Shown here piece by piece: positions 35,472-44,699 of a DNA stretch of 64,000 nucleotides. Source of the stretch: Castellaniella sp034674885 (GTDB taxonomy: Bacteria > Pseudomonadota > Gammaproteobacteria > Burkholderiales > Burkholderiaceae_B). Below the pieces are notes generated by a model. That model saw only the letters and a list, made by a program, of their open reading frames with translations, did no database searches and was not told the origin of the DNA. The position numbers and the translations under genes are program-made. Position 1 is the stretch's first letter, and every line of letters starts with the position of its first letter. The stretch covers positions 56,402 through 120,401 of the forward strand of contig NZ_JAUCDS010000007.1 in assembly GCF_034674885.1 (NCBI RefSeq), in the 5' to 3' direction.

Positions 35472-36956
35472 TCAGGCTTCCGCGTGCTTGGCGGCCTCGA
35501 CGGCGCCTTTGGTGTCGTGCGGGGCGCCGTTGAAGAACACGTTCAGCAGCACGGCCGACAGGGACGTCAGCAGGATGCCGGACTCGATCAGGGGGTGGAT
35601 GGCGTGCGGCATCCACTGGCGGAAGTTCGGCGCGACCACGGGGATCATGCCCATGCCGATGGAAATCGCCACGATCATGGCGTTGTTGCGGTTCTTGACG
35701 AAATCCACGCCGCCCAGGATGCGGATGCCGGTGGCCGTGACCATGCCGAACATGACGATGCCCGCGCCGCCCAGCACGACGGTAGGCAGGGATTCAACCA
35801 GGGCGGCCAGTTTCGGCAGCAGGCCCAGCACCAGCAGGATGACGCCGCTGGCTACGCAGACAAAGCGGCTGCGTACGCCGGTGACGGCCACCAGCCCGAC
35901 GTTCTGCGAGAAGCTGGAATACGGGAAGGTATTGAAGATGCCGCCGATCAGGGTGCCCAGGCCGTCGGTGCGCAGGCCGCGCGCCAGGTCTTTCTGGTGG
36001 ATCTTTTTACCCGTCATGTCGGACAGTGCCAGGAACATGCCGGTGGACTCGATCAGGATGACGATCATGACCAGGGTCATGGTCAGGATCATCCAGAAAT
36101 CGAATTTCGGCATGCCGAAATGAAAGGGCATGACGACGTCCACCCAGGCGGCCTTGGCGACCTTGTCGAAATTCATGATGCCCATGGCGGTGGTGATGAT
36201 CGCCCCGATCACGATGCCCAGCAGCACGGCGATGTTGCCCAGAAAACCCTTGCAGAATTTGGCGATCAGCAGGATGGAAACCAGCACGATGGCGGCCACG
36301 CCCACGCCGGTCAGGTCGGCGTATTTGGGATTGGGCACGGTCGGCAGGATGGACAGGCCCTGCGGGACCGCCGCCAGCGGCGAGCCGGGCGCGGATGCCG
36401 CAACCTGGGCGCTTTTCAGCCAGGCGGCGTAGCTGGGGTCGACGATCGACGGCGCGGTGGGGCCGAAGGGGTTGCCGAAGATCCAGTTGATGCCCACGCG
36501 CATCAGGGTGATGCCGATGATGGCGATGATGGTGCCGGTGACGACCGGCGGGAAAAAGCGCAGCAGCCGGCTGATCCACGGCGCGATGATGATGGTGATG
36601 ATCCCCGCCGCGATGATGGTGCCAAACAGCAGCTGGGCGCCCTCGTGCCCGGGATTGCTGGCGGCGATGTGGATCATGGGGCCCACGGGGGCGAAACTGA
36701 CACCCATGATGACGGGCAGTTTGATGCCGAACCATTGGGTGGCGCCCAGCGACTGGATGATGGTGGCCAGGCCGCAGGCGAACAGGTCGGCGGCGATCAG
36801 CAGGGATACCTCGTGGGCATCCAGGTTCAGGGCGCGGCCGATGATCAGCGGCACGGCGACCGCGCCTGCATACATGACCAGCACGTGCTGCAGACCCAGC
36901 GCGGTCAGTTTGCCCATCGGCAGTATTTCATCGACCGGGGCGACGGAATTGCTCAT
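35472..36956 (-). CDS. NCS2 purine permease (xanthine/urate type)
   Basis: Protein of 494 residues from the ATG at 36956 (GGAGA upstream). About 14 helices; the family motif FSQNVGLVAVTGVRSRFV (QNVG) and the conserved LGLQHVLVMYAGAVAVPLII and ESTGMFLALSDMTGKKI identify nucleobase:cation symporter-2. The QNVG-VTGV form is the one I recall for xanthine/uric acid transporters, while uracil carriers have QNNG-like motifs, so purines are the likelier substrate. It is transcribed away from the HutC-like gene. I found no riboswitch I could defend in its leader, only a short GC hairpin at 37042-37056. Confidence 0.87.
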   Translation of the reverse strand: MSNSVAPVDEILPMGKLTALGLQHVLVMYAGAVAVPLIIGRALNLDAHEVSLLIAADLFACGLATIIQSLGATQWFGIKLPVIMGVSFAPVGPMIHIAASNPGHEGAQLLFGTIIAAGIITIIIAPWISRLLRFFPPVVTGTIIAIIGITLMRVGINWIFGNPFGPTAPSIVDPSYAAWLKSAQVAASAPGSPLAAVPQGLSILPTVPNPKYADLTGVGVAAIVLVSILLIAKFCKGFLGNIAVLLGIVIGAIITTAMGIMNFDKVAKAAWVDVVMPFHFGMPKFDFWMILTMTLVMIVILIESTGMFLALSDMTGKKIHQKDLARGLRTDGLGTLIGGIFNTFPYSSFSQNVGLVAVTGVRSRFVCVASGVILLVLGLLPKLAALVESLPTVVLGGAGIVMFGMVTATGIRILGGVDFVKNRNNAMIVAISIGMGMIPVVAPNFRQWMPHAIHPLIESGILLTSLSAVLLNVFFNGAPHDTKGAVEAAKHAEA

Positions 36957-37228
36957 GGTTGTCTCCAGATTCTGATAGGCCTGTCGCGCGCGGCGTTCTG
37001 ATCTGCGCTCGGGTCGGACAGTTCCGATCAATGTACCGGAGGCCCCTGCGGGGGGCTATAAGAAAAGCGCCATAAGGTGCTTTGAGATTCGCGCATAATT
37101 CCGGGATAACCCTGGGGTTCCCGGTTCCAAAAGCGGGCCTGTGCCCGCTGTCCAGGGAAAACACCTATGCGTGAGCCGTGGGGCGGTCTCGCATAGAATA
37201 GCCGTATCCGACAACCAGGAAACACGAC

Positions 37229-37960
37229 ATGCGCCGCCAGGCCCAGGCCACCGAGACCGCTGCGCGGGCGATGCCCGCCTATCAGCGCATCAAGGACTAT
37301 GTCCTGCAGCAGATTCGCGGCGGCATCTGGACGGAAGGCGAACTGATCCCCACCGAACTGGCGCTATGCAAGCAATTCGGCGTGTCGCGCATGACGGTGC
37401 ACCGCGCGCTGCGCGAGCTGACGGCAGACCAGGTGCTGCTGCGCTACCAGGGATCGGGCACGTATGTGGCGCCCGCAAAAATCCCGTCCACCCTGATCGA
37501 GATCCGCAGCATCGCGCAGGACATCCGCGACCGGGGGCATCGACATTCCTGCCATGTCCTGCTGCTGGAAAAAAGCAAGGTGACCACCACTCAGGCGCAG
37601 CGTTTTCACCTGCCGGTGGGGGCGCCGCTGTTTCATTCCATCATCGTGCACTACGAAAACGCGGAACCCATCCAGCTGGAGGACCGCGTGGTCGACGCCC
37701 GGCGCCTGCCCGACTATCTGCAGCAGGACTGGTCGCAGACGACCCCCAATGAATACCTGATGCACGCGGCGCCCGCCCCCACCGGGCGCTACACGATCGA
37801 GGTCAAGCTGCCCCCGCAGAACGTGGCCGCGCCACTGGACATCCCCCTGGAACAGCCCTGCCTGGTGCTGGATCGCACGACGTTTTCCGGCGGGGTGTTC
37901 GCCTCGCAGGCGGTGATGTGGTACCCCGGCAACCGCTACAAACTGGCGGGGCAGGCCTAG
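37229..37960 (+). CDS. hutC: HutC-like GntR-family repressor (UTRA domain)
   Basis: Protein of 243 residues, AGGAAAC upstream. Residues ~15-85 are a GntR winged helix (AYQRIKDYVLQQIRGGIWTE, TELALCKQFGVSRMTVHRAL, DQVLLRYQGSGTYV) and the rest a UTRA ligand domain (RGHRHSCHVLLLEKSKVTTT ... GRYTIEVKLPPQNVAAPLDI ... TFSGGVFASQAVMWYPGNRY). The C-terminal signature fits HutC, the urocanate-responsive repressor of histidine use. The hut genes lie 3.5-15 kb downstream and carry HutC-like operators. Its stop codon shares the palindrome CTAG with the convergent lysR gene. Confidence 0.8.
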   Translation: MRRQAQATETAARAMPAYQRIKDYVLQQIRGGIWTEGELIPTELALCKQFGVSRMTVHRALRELTADQVLLRYQGSGTYVAPAKIPSTLIEIRSIAQDIRDRGHRHSCHVLLLEKSKVTTTQAQRFHLPVGAPLFHSIIVHYENAEPIQLEDRVVDARRLPDYLQQDWSQTTPNEYLMHAAPAPTGRYTIEVKLPPQNVAAPLDIPLEQPCLVLDRTTFSGGVFASQAVMWYPGNRYKLAGQA

Positions 37961-38874
37961 GGGCGACAGGGACTCAGGCCCCGGCCCTTCAAGTAATCGC
38001 GCGCCAGGTCCAGGAAGGCCTGCGCCAAGACCCCCAGGGGCAGGTCGACCGCGCTGGCCAGCACGATTTTCTGGGGCGGCGGCGCATCCCGCAAAGCACG
38101 GCACGCCAGGGGGCTGCCATCGTAGGCCAGATCGCCTGCCGGGCGGGTCACCAGAATCGAAACCCCGTGCCCATTGGCCACCAGGGCACGGACCATTTCA
38201 AAGGACCCGACTTCCGCGACGACCTGCGGCCTCACCCCCGCATGGCTGAACAAGGACAGGAAGTACTCCCGGCTATGGGGCGGATTGATCAGGATGAAGG
38301 GATACCGCGCCAGGTCCGCCACCGACACATCGGGCTGCACGGCCAAGGGATGCCCGGCAGGCAGCACGGCATAGGGCAGGCTGGCGCCGACATCATGCAA
38401 ACGGATCCGTTCACCCGCCAGGCTGGTGTCGTAGACCAGCGCCAGTTCCAGGGCGCCATCGGCCACCTGATCCAGCAGATCGGCGATATGCCCCTCGTGG
38501 GGCCGCAGCCGCACATCCGGGTAATGCTGCTGGAATGCCTTCATCAGGGCCGGAAACACCAAAGGCCCCAGCGTATCGAAACAGCCCACGGCCAGTTCCC
38601 CGCGGATGCTTCGTTCCGTCCGCTGTTCCAGGGAATGGGCCTCGCGCAGCAGGCGCAGGGCCTGGCGGAAACGCTGTTCGCCTTCCGTCGTCAGCTGCAG
38701 GCCGCGCGCATGCCGCCGCACGAACAGAGAGACATCCCAGCTCGCCTCGAGTTCGCGGATGGCATGGGAGATCGACGGCTGCGACACATTCAGGGCGCGC
38801 GCGGCCTGCAGCGTGCCGCCGTGCCGGGCGACCGCAACGAAGTATTCCAGCTGCCGGATTGAAAATTGAATCAT
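37957..38874 (-). CDS. LysR-family regulator
   Basis: Protein of 305 residues: N-terminal HTH (LEYFVAVARHGGTLQAARAL, VSQPSISHAIRELEASWDVS) and a LysR substrate domain. It is divergent from the CaiB-type CoA transferase and acyl-CoA dehydrogenase genes, which it most likely controls in response to an acid intermediate. The inverted repeat ATTGAAT-N11-ATTCAAT overlaps its own start codon, matching a LysR T-N11-A box and autorepression. Confidence 0.9.
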   Translation of the reverse strand: MIQFSIRQLEYFVAVARHGGTLQAARALNVSQPSISHAIRELEASWDVSLFVRRHARGLQLTTEGEQRFRQALRLLREAHSLEQRTERSIRGELAVGCFDTLGPLVFPALMKAFQQHYPDVRLRPHEGHIADLLDQVADGALELALVYDTSLAGERIRLHDVGASLPYAVLPAGHPLAVQPDVSVADLARYPFILINPPHSREYFLSLFSHAGVRPQVVAEVGSFEMVRALVANGHGVSILVTRPAGDLAYDGSPLACRALRDAPPPQKIVLASAVDLPLGVLAQAFLDLARDYLKGRGLSPCRP

Positions 38875-38889
38875 TAAATTCTATTCAAT
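38865..38889. promoter_or_regulatory. LysR-type box between lysR and the CoA-transferase gene
   Basis: ATTGAAT (38865-38871) and ATTCAAT (38883-38889) are perfect inverted repeats with 11 bases between, in an AT-rich island within GC-rich DNA. The site covers the lysR start codon and lies ~125 bases before the CoA-transferase gene. Confidence 0.55.
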
Positions 38890-39011
38890 CAATTAATTTT
38901 TAATGTTTTAAATTATACAAATGCGCTCTTACCATATCTCCGAAGCCGGGTGACGGACATCGCCACCCTGCGGCCCGGACGCACGACTCGCCATCACGAC
39001 GGAGACACGAG

Positions 39012-40256
39012 ATGCTGCAAAACACCGATTCTGGCGCAGGACCCTTGCACGGCCTGCGCGTGCTGGATTTCACGCGGGTGCTGTCCGGTCCGTTTTGCAC
39101 CGCGCTGCTGGGCGACCTGGGCGCGCACATCATCAAAGTAGAGCCCCCCCAAGGCGACGACTACCGCGCGATCGGTCCGATGCGCGACGGACACAGCGCC
39201 CTGTTCAGCGTCGTCAACCGGAACAAGCAAAGCCTGGTGCTGGACTTGAAACAGCCCGAGGCGGTGGCGCTGGTGCACCAGCTGGCGGCCGAGGTCGACA
39301 TCGTGGTCGAGAATTTCCGGCCCGGGGTGGCGGACAAGCTGGGCATCGGCTACGGCCAGCTCAGCGCGCTGAACCCCCGCCTGATCTACACCAGCATTTC
39401 CGGCTTCGGGCAGAACGGGCCCGCCGCGCGCCGGCCCGCCTATGACATCGTCATCCAGGCCATGAGCGGCATCATGGAATCCACCGGGTTCCCGGACGGG
39501 CCACCCACACTGGTCGGGGAAGCCATCACCGACGTGCTCAGTGGCCTGTTCGCATCCTGGGGCACGCTGGCAGCCCTGATCGGCCGTGACCGCAGCGGCC
39601 AGGGCACCCACGTGGATGCGGCCATGTTCGACGCCACCCTGTCGTTCACCGTCACCGCCGTCGCGCGCTACCTGTTCACCGGCAAGGACGCCCGGCGCGT
39701 GGGCAACAGGCACCCGCTCTCCGCCCCTTTCGGCGCGTATCGGGCCAAAGACGGCCATTTCGTCCTGGCCATCCTGAACAACAAGCTGTTCGCGCAGTTC
39801 GCCCAGGTCATCGACCGCGACGACCTGGCGCAAGACCCCCGCTTCGCCAGCGACGAACAACGTTCGCAGCACGAACCGCTGCTGCGGGCCGCCATCGAAT
39901 CCTGGGCGGCCGACCTGACCGTATCCGATGTGGTCGAGCGTTTCGAGAAAGGCGCCATCCCCGCCGCACCGATCTGGACGGTGCGCCAGGCGCTGGACAG
40001 CGACCAGGCGCGGTACCGCCAGTTGCTGCAGGACACGGATGATCCGCGCCTGCCCGGCCTGCGGCTGCCGCGTCAACCGATCCAGTTTTCAGCGTGGGAA
40101 AACACGCCGGCACGCCCGGCTCCGGACCTGGGGGCCGACACCGACGCAATCCTGCACGGCCTGCTGGGCCTGGGACTGGACAAGATCGCCGCATTGCGCG
40201 ACCTGGGCGTCTTCGGGCGCCAAACCCCTCTTGAACACACAGGAGATCCATCATGA
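39012..40256 (+). CDS. CaiB/BaiF family CoA transferase
   Basis: Protein of 414 residues. The N-terminal GLRVLDFTRVLSGPFCTALL, GDLGAHIIKVEPPQGDD and NRNKQSLVLDLK, plus DAAMFDATLSF with the catalytic Asp (residue ~199), define family III CoA transferases. These move CoA between acyl-CoA and a free acid without ATP. The next gene, an acyl-CoA dehydrogenase, overlaps by 4 bases, so the pair probably activates and oxidises one dicarboxylic or branched acid. The actual substrate cannot be read from sequence. Confidence 0.9.
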   Translation: MLQNTDSGAGPLHGLRVLDFTRVLSGPFCTALLGDLGAHIIKVEPPQGDDYRAIGPMRDGHSALFSVVNRNKQSLVLDLKQPEAVALVHQLAAEVDIVVENFRPGVADKLGIGYGQLSALNPRLIYTSISGFGQNGPAARRPAYDIVIQAMSGIMESTGFPDGPPTLVGEAITDVLSGLFASWGTLAALIGRDRSGQGTHVDAAMFDATLSFTVTAVARYLFTGKDARRVGNRHPLSAPFGAYRAKDGHFVLAILNNKLFAQFAQVIDRDDLAQDPRFASDEQRSQHEPLLRAAIESWAADLTVSDVVERFEKGAIPAAPIWTVRQALDSDQARYRQLLQDTDDPRLPGLRLPRQPIQFSAWENTPARPAPDLGADTDAILHGLLGLGLDKIAALRDLGVFGRQTPLEHTGDPS

Positions 40257-41395
40257 ATCCGCGTTTGGGCGTCCATGAGGACGATCTGGAAATCGCCGCC
40301 GCCATCGGCCGCTATGCGGCCGCCGAGCTCGCCCCTCGGGCGGCCGAGCTGGACGAGCAGGCCCGATCCGCCACGTGTCACGTGCGCGGCCTCTCGGAGC
40401 TGGGCGTCATGGGCATGAACCTGCCCGAGCGCTGGGGCGGCGCGGGGATCAGCCCCACGGCGCTGGTCCTGTCCATCGCCGAAATCGCCCGCAGCTGCGC
40501 CGCGACTTCGTCCATGATCGGCGCCCACTACCTGGCCACCGATTCGATCCTGATCGGGGCGGACGACGACTTGCGCGCGCAATACCTGCCCCGGGCGGCC
40601 CGGGGCGACATCCTGGGCGCATTCGCCCTGACCGAACCCCGGGCAGGATCCAACCCAGCGGACATGAGCACATGGGCCCACCGGGAAGGCGACCAATACC
40701 ACCTGAGCGGGGTCAAGCACTTCATCTCGAACGCCGGCGAGGCCGACTTCATCGTGGTCTACGCCAAAACCGACCCGCAGGCCGGCAGCCGGGGCATCAG
40801 CGCCTTCGTCGTGGACAAGGACACCCCCGGCCTGCAGGTCTCCCAGCCGGAAAGGCTGATGGGCATCCGGGGCGGCCATGCCTTCGAAGTCGCGCTGGAC
40901 TGCCGGGTGCCGGCAAGCCGGCGGCTGGGCGAGGAAGGCAGCGGATTTCGCACCGCCATGAAAGTGCTGGACAACAGCCGCCTGGACGTCGCCGCCACCA
41001 GCCTGGGCATCGCGCAAGCAGCCCTGGACGCGGCCGTGTCCTGGGCGCGGGAACGCCTGATCGGCGGCCAGCCCCTGGCCGACAAACAGGGGATCCAGTG
41101 GATGCTGGCCGACATGAAGCTGCGCCTGGAGGCCGCCTGGGCGCTAACGCTGCAGGCCACCCACAAGCGCGGGCTGGGCGAACGGTTTTCCATGGAATCC
41201 GCCATGGCGAAACTGTATGCCTCGGAAGCGGTCGGCTTCATCACCGACCGCGCTTTGCAGATCCACGGCGGCTACGGCTACACGCGCGACATGCCGCTGG
41301 AGCGCTATGCGCGCGATGCCCGCATTCTGCGCATCTACGAAGGTTCGTCCGAGATCCAGCGCACTATCATCGCGCGCCAGATGCTGGCGGAATAG
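40253..41395 (+). CDS. Acyl-CoA dehydrogenase
   Basis: Protein of 380 residues. The FAD/substrate motif FALTEPRAGSNPADMSTW, the block GVKHFISNAGEADF, and the C-terminal GGYGYTRDMPLERYARDARI with RIYEGSSEIQR (catalytic Glu) are all present. It oxidises an acyl-CoA to the 2-enoyl-CoA and passes electrons to ETF. Co-translated with the CoA transferase through ATGA. Full length for the family. Confidence 0.93.
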   Translation: MNPRLGVHEDDLEIAAAIGRYAAAELAPRAAELDEQARSATCHVRGLSELGVMGMNLPERWGGAGISPTALVLSIAEIARSCAATSSMIGAHYLATDSILIGADDDLRAQYLPRAARGDILGAFALTEPRAGSNPADMSTWAHREGDQYHLSGVKHFISNAGEADFIVVYAKTDPQAGSRGISAFVVDKDTPGLQVSQPERLMGIRGGHAFEVALDCRVPASRRLGEEGSGFRTAMKVLDNSRLDVAATSLGIAQAALDAAVSWARERLIGGQPLADKQGIQWMLADMKLRLEAAWALTLQATHKRGLGERFSMESAMAKLYASEAVGFITDRALQIHGGYGYTRDMPLERYARDARILRIYEGSSEIQRTIIARQMLAE

Positions 41396-41461
41396 CCGGT
41401 CCGCCGCCTGGGACTTACCCTTAATTCGGCTTGATCCACACGCGTGCCGGGCTCTCTGCGA

Positions 41462-41490
41462 TTGACACCCCACCGCTAATGTATATACTT
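41462..41490 (+). promoter_or_regulatory. Promoter of the importer operon with HutC-like operator
   Basis: TTGACA (41462-41467) and TATACT (41484-41489) are spaced by 16 bases. The -10 box is embedded in ATGTATATACTT (41479-41490), a palindrome-like TGTATATAC match to HutC operators. Binding would block the promoter. About 100 bases of leader follow. Confidence 0.65.
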
Positions 41491-41587
41491 TTTATCGGGC
41501 CGCAAGAAGCCCTGTTGCGACACAGATCCACTATTATTTCCGGCATCAGGGCACACCCCGCTGCCCTGCCGATCGAGGAGCCACACC

Positions 41588-42418
41588 ATGCGCATCACCC
41601 CGACACTCAAATGGCTGTTGGCCAGCAGTTGCCTGGCCGCCGCATCGTTCACCCTGCCCGCCCAGGCAGACCAGTTGGCCGACGTGCAAAAGGCCGGCGA
41701 ACTGGTCATCGGCACTGAAATGCAGTTCGCGCCGTTCGACTTCCTGAAGGACGGCAAGCAGGAAGGCTTCAACAAGGAATTCTTCGCCGAAGTCGGCAAA
41801 TCCCTGGGCGTGAAGATCCGCTTCATCGACCTGCCCTGGGCCAGCGTGCTGCCGGGCCTGGATGCGAAGAAATTCGACATGGTGGGCGGCCCGCTGAACG
41901 TCACCAAGGCGCGCAAGGAACGCTATCACTTCACCCTGCCCATCGCCGACGGCACGGTGGCATTCCTGAAGAGCGCCAAAAACAAGGACTTCACCAAACC
42001 CGAACAGGTGGCGGGCAAGATCATCGGCAGCCAGCGCGGCTCGTCGCAGCTGGCGCAGACCAAGGCCTATGCCGAAACCCTGAAGCCGGTGCCTGAAATC
42101 CGCGAATACGTGGACTTCAACCAGGCCTACGCCGACCTGGCCAACGGGCGCATCATGGCCGTGGGGCATTCGATCACCAATATCGCCGTGGCGGCAAAGG
42201 AACGCCCCGACACGTTCGCGGTGGTGCAGCCCAGCATCGGGAAGAAGGTCTACTTCGCCTTCATGGGGCATAAGGGCGCCGACAGCGATTCGCTGATCAC
42301 CGCCATCGACAAGGTCATCCTGGACATGCACAAGGACGGCCGCCTGAAGGCGCTGCAGGTGAAATGGTTCGGCATGGAAATGCCCGTGCCCACCGAAGAC
42401 TTCGTCCCGAACGTCTGA
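41588..42418 (+). CDS. Amino-acid ABC transporter, periplasmic binding protein
   Basis: Protein of 276 residues with a signal peptide (MRITPTLKWLLASSCLAAAS..., cleavage near AQA-DQ) and the SBP_bac_3 fold: AGELVIGTEMQFAPFDFLKD, GFNKEFFAEVGKSLGVKI, KFDMVGGPLNVTKARKERYH. First gene of a four-gene importer (binding protein, two permeases, ATPase) that precedes the hut catabolic genes and carries a HutC-like operator. Histidine or urocanate is therefore the likely substrate, by context. Confidence 0.9.
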   Translation: MRITPTLKWLLASSCLAAASFTLPAQADQLADVQKAGELVIGTEMQFAPFDFLKDGKQEGFNKEFFAEVGKSLGVKIRFIDLPWASVLPGLDAKKFDMVGGPLNVTKARKERYHFTLPIADGTVAFLKSAKNKDFTKPEQVAGKIIGSQRGSSQLAQTKAYAETLKPVPEIREYVDFNQAYADLANGRIMAVGHSITNIAVAAKERPDTFAVVQPSIGKKVYFAFMGHKGADSDSLITAIDKVILDMHKDGRLKALQVKWFGMEMPVPTEDFVPNV

Positions 42419-42511
42419 TCGGCTCGTTTCCAGCCTGTCGCATCGGGTGGCTGCCTGGCCGCTGCCCGATCGCTGCGGGGCCCAGGCCCCGCTTTTCTTT
42501 GGAAGCCCCGC

Positions 42512-43162
42512 ATGTTCGATGCCAGCACCTTCATGCAAGCCCTGCCTCTGATCCTGAAGGCCTCGCAGATGACGATCTTCGTCTCTGCGATCGGGCTGAT
42601 GCTGGGGTTCGTGATCGCCATCCTGGTCGTCACCGCCTGCCTGTCGCCGTCGGCCTGGATCCGGCGCTGCGGCAATTTCTATACCTTCCTGTTTCGCGGG
42701 GTGCCGCTGCTGGTGCAGCTGATGCTGGCTTACTATTTCCTGCCCACCCTGGGGATCAACGTGTCGCCGCTGACGGCCGCCATCGCCGCCATTTCGCTGT
42801 GCGAGGGCGCCTACCTGGGCGAGATCCTGCGCGGCGGCTTCCTGGGCATCCCGCGCGGGCAGATCGAGGCCGCGCAGATGGTGGGCCTGTCGCCCGTGCA
42901 CACGCTGGTCCGCATCGAAATCCCCCAGGCGCTGAAACTGACCACGCCGTCGCTGATCAATGAAATGATCCTGCTGATCAAGGCGTCCGCCCTGATTTCC
43001 GTCGTGGGGGTGGCGGAAATCACCCGCACGGCGCAGAACGTCGCGGCCAGCACCTTCCGGCCGCTGGAAGCCTACCTGATCGCCGGCCTGGCCTACATGC
43101 TGATCAACGGCGTGCTGTCGATCGTGGGCCACTACGCCGAACAGCGCTTCGGGAGAGCCTGA
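42512..43162 (+). CDS. Amino-acid ABC transporter permease 1
   Basis: Protein of 216 residues with five helices. The polar amino-acid permease family (HisM/HisQ) signature is present: FYTFLFRGVPLLVQLMLAYY near the middle and the EAA-type loop GQIEAAQMVGLSPVHTLVRI. It follows the binding-protein gene by 93 bases and overlaps the second permease gene by one base (TGATG). Forms a heterodimer with the next protein in the inner membrane. Confidence 0.9.
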   Translation: MFDASTFMQALPLILKASQMTIFVSAIGLMLGFVIAILVVTACLSPSAWIRRCGNFYTFLFRGVPLLVQLMLAYYFLPTLGINVSPLTAAIAAISLCEGAYLGEILRGGFLGIPRGQIEAAQMVGLSPVHTLVRIEIPQALKLTTPSLINEMILLIKASALISVVGVAEITRTAQNVAASTFRPLEAYLIAGLAYMLINGVLSIVGHYAEQRFGRA

Positions 43163-43824
43163 TGTCTGTGGACTTTTCCCTGATTTCGCAATACAGCGGC
43201 CAGATCCTGGACGGTTTCGGCGTCACGATCGCCAGCTGGATCGGCGCCGTGGCCCTGGGCATGGCGGTGGGATTCGTGATCGCCGTGCTGCAATTGTTCA
43301 CGGGCCGCTGGGTGCGGGCGGTGCTGCGGGTCTACATCGAGGTCCTGCGCACCACGCCATTCCTGGTGCAGCTGTTCATCCTGTACTACGGCGGGCCGAA
43401 TTTCGGCGTATCGCTGTCGGCGATGGACGCGGGCATCGTGTCGCTGGCGCTGTACGGCAGCGCCTATTTCGCCGAGATCTTCCGTTCCGGCTTTCTGTCG
43501 GTGCCCAACGGCCAGGTCGAGGCCGCAGACTGCCTGGGCCTGTCGCGCATCAGCACCATCTGGCGCGTGCAGCTGCCGCAGATGCTGGTGATCATCACGC
43601 CGGCCCTGATCAACATGATCATCATCCTCAGCAAGGAAACGTCCGTGCTGTCCATCATCACGGTGCCCGAACTGACGGCCGTGCTGACACAGATCGGATC
43701 CGAACAATTCATCTACGTCGAAACCACCCTGGTGCTGTGCGTGTGCTACCTGATCCTGGTCGCCATCACGCAGAAACTGGGCGGCTGGGCCGAACTGAAG
43801 GCCAGCCGCTATCTGCAGCGCTGA
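43162..43824 (+). CDS. Amino-acid ABC transporter permease 2
   Basis: Protein of 220 residues, HisM/HisQ family. Helices, VYIEVLRTTPFLVQLFILYY, and the EAA-loop GQVEAADCLGLSRISTIWRV mark it as partner of the preceding permease. The start codon shares a base with the stop of that gene. Its stop lies 15 bases before the ATPase start. Confidence 0.9.
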   Translation: MSVDFSLISQYSGQILDGFGVTIASWIGAVALGMAVGFVIAVLQLFTGRWVRAVLRVYIEVLRTTPFLVQLFILYYGGPNFGVSLSAMDAGIVSLALYGSAYFAEIFRSGFLSVPNGQVEAADCLGLSRISTIWRVQLPQMLVIITPALINMIIILSKETSVLSIITVPELTAVLTQIGSEQFIYVETTLVLCVCYLILVAITQKLGGWAELKASRYLQR

Positions 43825-43839
43825 TTGACGGAATCCCGC

Positions 43840-44658
<819 letters not shown>

Positions 44659-44699
44659 GCCGCCCGCGCGGCCAAGCAATCACACAGGGCGCAGATCTC

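Noticed and set aside
35484..37001. A 505-residue open frame opposite the purine permease
   Set aside because: Extremely His/Asp/Gly-rich low-complexity text that mirrors the permease helices.
36957..37228. Possible purine-sensing riboswitch before the NCS2 permease
   Set aside because: Only a short GC hairpin (37042-37056) is visible and I could not match any riboswitch consensus. An Infernal/Rfam scan would decide.
39137..39144. C7 run in the CoA transferase gene as a second phase-variation tract
   Set aside because: Seven bases are within the normal range for high-GC coding DNA and the gene is metabolic.
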